Shown: positions 18,357-25,000 of the stretch, piece after piece | Position numbering within the stretch: position 1 is the stretch's first letter | Layout: the number at the start of each line of letters is the position of its first letter | NCBI RefSeq assembly: GCF_964340395.1 | Contig: NC_135563.1 | Location: 5,526,922 to 5,551,921 of the forward strand | Reading direction: 5' to 3' | Length of the DNA stretch: 25,000 nt | Origin: Glandiceps talaboti | Taxonomy: Eukaryota > Hemichordata > Enteropneusta > Spengelidae | The notes under the pieces: model-generated | What the model saw: the letters and a program-made list of their open reading frames with translations, nothing else | What the model was told of the DNA's origin: nothing | The model's database searches: none | Program-made: the position numbers and the translations under genes

Positions 18357-19734
18357 AAAGAATATGCCATACAATACAGAAATTGACAAACTAGAGTCAT
18401 TGCACAACACATCTGTTTAGAATACAATCTATGGCCGGAAAACAGGGAAAGCTAAAGTGTAGCTTGTGAAAATCTGTTTCCCGAGTTTGGTACTTTACAG
18501 TTCGTAGTACAATGAGAAATAATGAGGGCTTTCTAAAAGAAGAATGTAAAATTTCAATACAACTGCTCTACAGTAGCTATGAAGTTCTGAATAGTACATG
18601 TAACAATATACATTTGAGTCTATTTCAAATAATATAATATCTTATACAGTGGTTTACTTGGCTCTGATGTTGCATACAAGCATGAAGTGAGATTAAATAT
18701 CCAATGTGCACTAAAAAGAATTGAACAAAAGTTTACGACCATTGGGCCATCAAAAGTCTGAAAGTCTTGAAATGTTTTGCTCTTCATTGTACCATATGAT
18801 TTTATATCCCCACTGTAGTGTAGATGACAGAAGGGGTGGCTAAAATAATGCTTGAGTTTCAATTGGCGGGGCTTAACATTTTTTGAGAAGAGAGGGTGAG
18901 AGGAACTACACCATTTGTTTAAACGTAAATTGTGTACATTTCCTAACTGTAGCTATGCAGACAAATTGCATGAGATAGTATCAAGATGTCTGAATAAGTT
19001 CTATCTAAACTCGACCTGCAATATTTTGCTATCATTAATTATATATGGTTTGTTTTATCCTTGTCAAGCATTGTGAGAAAATGAAATCTACCTACTTACC
19101 CAATGTGATGGGTTAGGTTACCCGTTGACCAGCATTTTTTATTTTTTCTGACCTTACATGATATTTAATTGCGTATGCTAAAATATATATTATGTAAATT
19201 GTTTGCAAATTTATGTAAATTAGCACTTTTATAAATTTTAAATTCAAGATTGCACCAAGACAAAGTTCTGCCCCCTTGGTAATTTGGTCAGGCTACAGCC
19301 CTGAGCTGGTAATATCTTGATCCCTGTAGCCTATGATTGACTGCCATGGGTATAAGTATTGATATGCAAGTTATTCATTTAAGATGTATATGATCCATTT
19401 TCAATATGTTTCATAGAATTTTTACAATTCTAATCGTACTGCTCAGACTCAATAGTATTCCAAATATGCATAAGTAAACATCATGATAGATTATCTTCCT
19501 AACTTGAAACTAATTTAAACAGTCATTTACCAAGACCTATTTGCAGTGAAAACATCAATCTAATGTGTGGAGTTATTTAATGACCAAAGTTAGTTGCTTT
19601 GTCATAAAACGTAATGGCCATAACACTATTGACATATTTGATACCAGATGTAAACTGAATGTCTTCCGTAAGGGCAAAGTTTTGAGATTGTCGTTCCTAC
19701 AGACAACTGTTGGAATACAACAGAACATATGTAA
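18357..19734. other. No gene seen; some repeat-like sequence
   Basis: AT-rich. TTATGTAAATT occurs twice at about 19191-19220 and again at 19851, inside the first repeat copy, so 19140-19310 may be a distant relative of that family. The last 170 bases (19565-19734) lead directly into the repeat array and may be its 5' part. Confidence 0.35.
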
Positions 19735-20051
19735 TAAGCTATATTTTCTCAGGACAAGTGCGCTTTGGTATCGCAAATGCATGTATCAAATTATATTGAA
19801 TTTGAAGTGTGTATTCTTGAGATATAGCCTAATTACCGAAAACCACTAATTATGTAAATTTCTTGTTAATATTCTTGGGATGTCTACCGAAACCTAATCA
19901 GTTCTTGTCACTACTCTACAGAACACATGCAATACATTTCATTTGAATTGAGCCAGTCGTGTTTTAGACAACATTTCCTGACGAGAAACTATTTTTTTCT
20001 TTTTGTGGCCAATCGAAAATATGCCAATAACTTATTGAAACTAAAAGCTAC
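19735..20051 (+). mobile_element. Dispersed repeat, copy 1 of 3
   Basis: Begins TTTTCTCAGGACAAGTGCGC and ends AATATGCCAATAAC...AAAAGCTAC. It shares with copies 2 and 3 the core TAGCCTAATTACCGAAAA, then GTAAATT, TTAATATTC, ACCGAAACCTAATCA and TTTGAATTGAGC in the same order. It is the most diverged copy. The ORF across it (19565-19849) is not conserved in copy 3, so I do not call it coding. Confidence 0.75.
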
Positions 20052-20288
20052 AGCCTAATTACCGAAAATCATTAATTACGTAAATTGCTCATTAATATTC
20101 ACGGGATTTTTACCAAAACCTAATCAAGTCTTGCCATTACCCTACGGAATGTCTCCAAAATTTCGTTTGAATTGAGCAAGCCGTTATGGAGAAAACGATG
20201 ACACAGATTCTTTAATGTCCATGATAATCGTGTGTACATGTACAATGTACCGAAAATATGCCAATAACCTATTAAAACTAAAAGCTAC
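20052..20288 (+). mobile_element. Dispersed repeat, copy 2 of 3 (5' truncated)
   Basis: Starts abruptly at AGCCTAATTACC, lacking the first 95 bases or so present in copies 1 and 3. Its 3' part (GAGCAAGCCGTTATGGAGAA) is nearly identical to copy 3. It then carries GACACAGATTC where copy 3 expands into (ACAG)n. It ends with the same AATATGCCAATAAC...AAAAGCTAC block as copy 1. Confidence 0.75.
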
Positions 20289-20532
20289 ATTAATAATATT
20301 TTCAGGACAGGTGCACTTTGATATCGCAAATGTGTGTACCAAGTTATAATGAATTTAAAGCGTGCATTCTTGAGATATAGCCTAATTACCGAAAATCATT
20401 AATTACGTATTAAAATTGCTCTTTAATATTCACGGAATTTTACCAAAACCTAATAAAGTTTTGCCATTACCCTACGGAATACGTCTTCAAAATTTTGTCT
20501 GATTTGAGCAAGCCGTTATGGAGAAAAGTATG
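20289..20532 (+). mobile_element. Dispersed repeat, copy 3 of 3, microsatellite-tailed
   Basis: Full-length copy by comparison with copy 1: TTTTCAGGACAGGTGCACTT to GAGCAAGCCGTTATGGAGAA, then directly the (ACAG)n array. The order core-tail-microsatellite resembles non-autonomous elements of many invertebrates whose 3' ends carry a tetranucleotide tail (some non-LTR retroposons and Helitron-like elements). It has no ORF or terminal inverted repeat. Confidence 0.75.
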
Positions 20533-20534
20533 AC

Positions 20535-20605
<71 letters not shown>

Positions 20606-20658
20606 GTCAGACAGACAGACAGACACACACACACACACAGACAGACACATACAGACAG

Positions 20659-20689
<31 letters not shown>

Positions 20690-20692
20690 GAC
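20533..20692. repeat. (ACAG)n-(CA)n compound microsatellite
   Basis: About twenty ACAG units with one ACAGTCAG variant, then alternating CA and ACAG/ACAT blocks and a final CA run. Frames on both strands here are repeat translations (Thr-Asp-Arg-Gln or Cys-Leu-Ser-Val). Confidence 0.97.
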
Positions 20693-21095
20693 TTCCACAC
20701 ATAAATATATCTCTTCCTTACGGAAGAAAAAATGACAAGCTTTGACCCAAATGCAAGGAAATACACATACAACCAAAATATATAATTTCCAGATTAGCTC
20801 GAGAATATTTGCAGTGAGAACCATTTTATATCATCTGCACAATCACCGACGAAAATACGGAGTTGTTTTAACATAACAGTATATAAATGTACACAGTGCC
20901 ATATAATTTCACTCTCTGACGATGTAACACCTTATCCCCACAAGGTCTGTTCGGTTCGTTATGATGACTTTCGATAAAATGTTCTTAAACTCACTTTTGA
21001 GCAATTTATTATATTTTAGAGGCATGTGTATTCCTTCATCTTCGCCCGAGTCTCCATTCATGACAATGTGTTTGTCGAACAACTCATGCTAGCTG
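20693..21095. other. No feature seen
   Basis: AT-rich sequence after the array. A 6-bp hairpin (TCTTCC-TTAC-GGAAGA) lies at about 20711-20726. Confidence 0.4.
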
Positions 21096-21218
21096 ATGAC
21101 GGTTTCGTCTCTAGGTGCAGTAATTATCACTGAAGGTGATAATATAATGTCCACCCAGGAGTACTACAATGATGATAAACACAACATGAAGACAATTTGG
21201 TCTCTAAAGATTACTTAA
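21096..21218 (+). CDS. Candidate upstream exon or retroelement fragment
   Basis: A frame from ATG 21096 to TAA 21216-21218 (40 codons). A GTTTCGTCTCTAG splice-like site sits at 21102-21114. The sequence after it reads GAVIITEGDNIMSTQEYYND and DKHNMKTIWSL. The NMKTIWS part recalls the linker ahead of reverse transcriptase in LINE-type retrotransposons, where a similar K-x-W-x-L stretch occurs. That is one short motif and no RT core follows. If real it is either an exon linked to 21484 or a small retroelement relic. Confidence 0.2.
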   Translation: MTVSSLGAVIITEGDNIMSTQEYYNDDKHNMKTIWSLKIT

Positions 21219-21332
21219 AACGTCTTTCAAAAAGTTCCATGATCCCGATGGATATATCATTTTAACCAGTCCTGCAAAAGATAACATAAGCTTTCAATGA
21301 TTGCAGCTTTTAACTACTTCTAGATAGTATAA

Positions 21333-21482
21333 ATGGAAACTAAGTATACAGATAAAAAGCTCGATAAAAGCAAATGCATTGGGGAAAGTAGAAAGAACAA
21401 TGCACCGTTTGGTTGGTTGATAAAGACAAAACTGTTTTCCGCACAGAAGCGCCATTTGATGTTATATGCTTCTTGTTGCTAA
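21333..21482 (+). CDS. 49-codon Lys-rich frame in register with the terminal exon
   Basis: METKYTDKKLDKSKCIGESR starts at ATG 21333 and the frame ends in TAA 21480-21482. It lies in the same register as 21484-21701, so a single TAA separates two coding-like stretches of 49 and about 72 codons. TAAG|GTAAAG just after the stop also looks like a 5' splice site. Possible readings are chance, a nonsense-broken exon, or retained sequence upstream of the terminal exon. Confidence 0.18.
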   Translation: METKYTDKKLDKSKCIGESRKNNAPFGWLIKTKLFSAQKRHLMLYASCC

Positions 21483-21483
21483 G

Positions 21484-21701
21484 GTAAAGATAGTGACGTA
21501 TCACAAAACGTGGAAGAAGACCGGAGTAGCCAACTTATAGAAGATGCCGGCTTTGCAGGTGAATACAGGAAGATCAAAGGCAGCTGTGCACTAAGAGATA
21601 ATGATATAGAAACATTGGGAACTCTTCCCAGTGGTGGACGTGTTACTATGAGTAAAGTCGAGGCTGTCGATACTGCATTAACTTTGTTATTCTTAATCTA
21701 G
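21484..21701 (+). CDS. Probable terminal coding exon, unknown protein
   Basis: Best coding candidate in the window. GCTTCTTGTTGCTAAG (21468-21483) can serve as 3' splice site. The frame then reads KDSDVSQNVEEDRSSQLIED, AGFAGEYRKIKGSCALRDND and IETLGTLPSGGRVTMSKVEA to TAG at 21699-21701. From 21510, 45 of 56 codons start with a purine, far above the background, and the segment is clearly GC-richer than its flanks. The product is an acidic, mixed alpha/beta-like C-terminus with a short hydrophobic end (LTLLFLI). AATAAA follows 16 bases after the stop (21717-21722). The required upstream exon must end in phase 1; none is proven. I do not recognise the family. A decayed gene fragment is the alternative. 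Confidence 0.42.
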
Positions 21702-21716
21702 ATGTTATGTATGATG

Positions 21717-21722
21717 AATAAA
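21717..21722 (+). terminator. Poly(A) signal AATAAA
   Basis: Canonical AATAAA 16 bases after the TAG of the candidate terminal exon; a TTGTTAGG stretch follows. AATAAA is frequent in AT-rich DNA, so its position after the frame is the only argument. Confidence 0.35.
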
Positions 21723-23056
21723 TCTTGTTAGGAAGCGCTGTCAGAGAATGTAGACAGTAAAATCGTCCCTAAAATACAGTTATCATATATTTTAAAGTTG
21801 GTATAGAGAGGTGTTGGGATGATCCAGTGCTGGCATAGCGAGGTATGAAATAACACTGAAACTATGTTGCAACTTTGTTGCTCTTTTAGATTATGGTGGT
21901 GGACAGCGAATCGACAAATATAGTCTGTATTCATAACAAACCAGTATATGTTCTGAGTAAATCGTAACCCTAAACCACTAACAAATATTGATAACCAGTT
22001 AAAAGTCAATAGTGTCCTAGAGGGTTACTATATTTGAATTCATACGTTAACAATTGATACTTAATACATAGTTATGCTTTACTCTCTGTTTGCTGTCCAC
22101 CATGTGTTCTGTCTTAGAGGCATACTATCACCAGGGTTTTGCTTTCACAATCATTGTGTAGTTCGATTGGTCCATAGAAAAAGTAATCACCCTTTTTATA
22201 ACAGCAAGATTAAGAAATACAATACCACTATGCCGAATACGCGTGAATAAATTTTACTATACATGGCATAAAATCTAGCTTGTTCATTAATAAACGGACA
22301 TTTCCTCCATTGCCAGTGTACATATATAACATTTTGCCGCAATATCTTTATTATTGTGGGAGACAGTTTACCGCGGATACATTGTTTTTACCTTTTGGCT
22401 GACGCATTTTATAAAATATGAACTTCACAAACACATGATTCATATTTGTCTTGTGGCAAATGGAAATGGATGTATGTGTCAATACATGTTTTATAAGGGA
22501 TTACAAATTGCCTACAGTTGCTATATACAATTGAATGTTGCTGAACATTTCTACAGAACATAGTTACATAATACATACACAAACCTTGTAAGTATGTATA
22601 TAAATGCTATAAATATATGTATGTATATGTCTATGTAAGATATACAGGGGATAAACATTTACCTGCACAGTATAATCTCGGTTGTCCAGCTGAACACCGT
22701 TGTTGCCTATGTCTGCATTAGTATATCGGCTGCCATTTATGAATAGGAGCATAAGTTCATATGTTACATGCTTAGATTTTGGATCTGAATGCTTCGTTTA
22801 TAATTTCTTTTAAAAGTTGAAAATTGCACAGATAGTTTAATCTGGGCAGTAGTGATATGCGTTACAATGATAAACTGCCAGAGAACGTCATAATACTGCT
22901 ATCGTAATGTGATGCGTACATTATTCTTAAGAACTCCACCATACCCTGTCGAAATTAATTATCATTTTCCGCGGTACGTAGTATAAATTAATGTCTCAAT
23001 GTTTCGCCTAAATAAATTACAATATTAACCGTGAGCAAATAAAGATTTGTAATGTG
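21723..23056. other. No gene seen; weak TATG-rich zone
   Basis: AT-rich. At 22590-22640 a loose TATG/TATA-rich stretch (GTATGTATATAAATG, ATATATGTATGTATATG) is a degenerate microsatellite. CTT|GTAAGTATG at about 22588 is a good 5' splice-like site, but no convincing exon ends there. Confidence 0.4.
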
Positions 23057-23079
23057 ATGGTCACGTGTCGAGTGACCAT
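23057..23079. repeat. Perfect 8-bp hairpin with E-box loop edge
   Basis: ATGGTCAC and GTGACCAT are exact inverted copies around the 7-base loop GTGTCGA. The first arm and loop form TCACGTG, a CACGTG E-box for bHLH factors. Either a binding site or a small stem-loop. Confidence 0.6.
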
Positions 23080-23385
23080 GTATGTAGGGCGTTGGTTCAG
23101 TAGGAACTGGCAGTCTAATCAATGCTCTCTTGGTAAACGGACACATCTCATACAGTATCCGTTCCAATTCTAATTTCTTTATTACGTACTACTATTATGC
23201 ACATTACACATATTTTATTTAAACTACTTTGATTTATGTAAAACCGAATAAGGTCCGACATTCTCTACCCGGTACAAGTGGCATGGTCACGGACACAGGT
23301 TTCCAGAGAATTTCTCTTTTACCTTAAAGTTAATCTCAGTAGGTTTTTTACATGTTTTTTTTCCTGGGCGGCGAATGTGCAGGTA

Positions 23386-23398
23386 GGGGGGGGGGGGG
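23386..23398 (+). repeat. G13 mononucleotide run
   Basis: Thirteen G in a row; a likely site of sequencing and length error. Confidence 0.95.
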
Positions 23399-23593
23399 TT
23401 GTTATTATTGTTTTCTTGCATCCCAATGATGTGTTATTATTAATTACAAGATTGTCAGTGTTCTGCAATTAGCTCACGAGCTTAACGTATGCTGTCGTTA
23501 CCATAGCAACAGTTGTAAAGCAGATCAGAAAACGTTTACTTTATTACTTCATTGTATTCGAACCTTCTAATTTTTTGCTGAATAAACGCCACT

Positions 23594-23643
23594 CCGTCTA
23601 CGGGGCACCTGGTTTGCACCGTCTATGGGGCGCCTGGCTTTCA
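23594..23643 (+). repeat. Tandem pair of a 25-bp GC-rich unit
   Basis: Two adjacent 25-base units starting CCGTCTACGGGGCACCTGG and CCGTCTATGGGGCGCCTGG match at 21 of 25 positions. GC content is far above the flanks. There is no further copy in the window. Confidence 0.8.
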
Positions 23644-24994
<1,351 letters not shown>

Positions 24995-25000
24995 GTGTGT

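Noticed and set aside
20467-20824. Frames of about 100 codons rich in Cys-Leu-Ser-Val or Thr-Asp-Arg-Gln
   Set aside because: Translations of the (ACAG)n/(CA)n array.
21296-21701. Alternative genetic code with TAA/TAG read as an amino acid, suggested by coding-like stretches separated by single stops
   Set aside because: Further in-frame TAG and TAA appear just upstream (21325-21332), and terminal-looking stops elsewhere behave normally. Splicing, decay or chance explains the pattern better.

Overview
The window looks like non-coding or intron-rich nuclear DNA of an animal, most likely a marine invertebrate. The evidence is an AT-rich background with CpG still fairly common, many long microsatellites ((ATAC)n, (CA)n, (TA)n, (GGT)n, (ACAG)n, (GA)n), degenerate dispersed repeats, and a scatter of splice-like signals, with no long open frame. 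Nothing suggests operons, ribosome binding sites, phage or CRISPR. I recognised no gene family, rRNA or tRNA. Apart from microsatellite translations, the longest frames are about 100 codons, which this base composition gives by chance.

Layout. 1-1115: a candidate terminal exon behind a strong 3' splice-like site (109-321), then a promoter-like block with NRF1-like, ATTGG and palindromic motifs (515-600). This ends in a YY1-like motif carrying an ATG in ideal start context and a 17-codon candidate first exon (1016-1066). 1886-2551: two (ATAC)n/(CA)n arrays. 2840-4799: several short + strand frames with coding-like codon bias (2840-3001, 4044-4211, 4677-4799). 6717-7068: a MITE-like element with 37-bp inverted ends. 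7997-8085: a (GAGC)n run and a strong G-quadruplex motif. 10686-11276: dense coding-like segments broken by stops, either spliced exons or a decayed gene. 11640-12018: a degenerate G/T-rich repeat, a 16-bp palindrome and a (TA)n tract. 13506-14193: more weak exon candidates. 16174-16330: (GGT)n/(GGC)n. 16993-17614: nested inverted repeats, a promoter-like block (octamer, ATTGG, TATAAATA) and a 72-codon frame. 19735-20692: three head-to-tail copies of a dispersed repeat, the last ending in a long (ACAG)n/(CA)n array. 21096-21722: the best coding candidate, a terminal exon (21484-21701) with AATAAA 16 bases after its stop. 24883-24994: (GA)n/(GACA)n at the window edge.

If the exon candidates are real they are nearly all on the + strand, so they could belong to one or more + strand genes with long introns. 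That is inference. No protein or transcript match supports it, and each candidate alone is compatible with chance. The firmly supported content is repeats and structured DNA.
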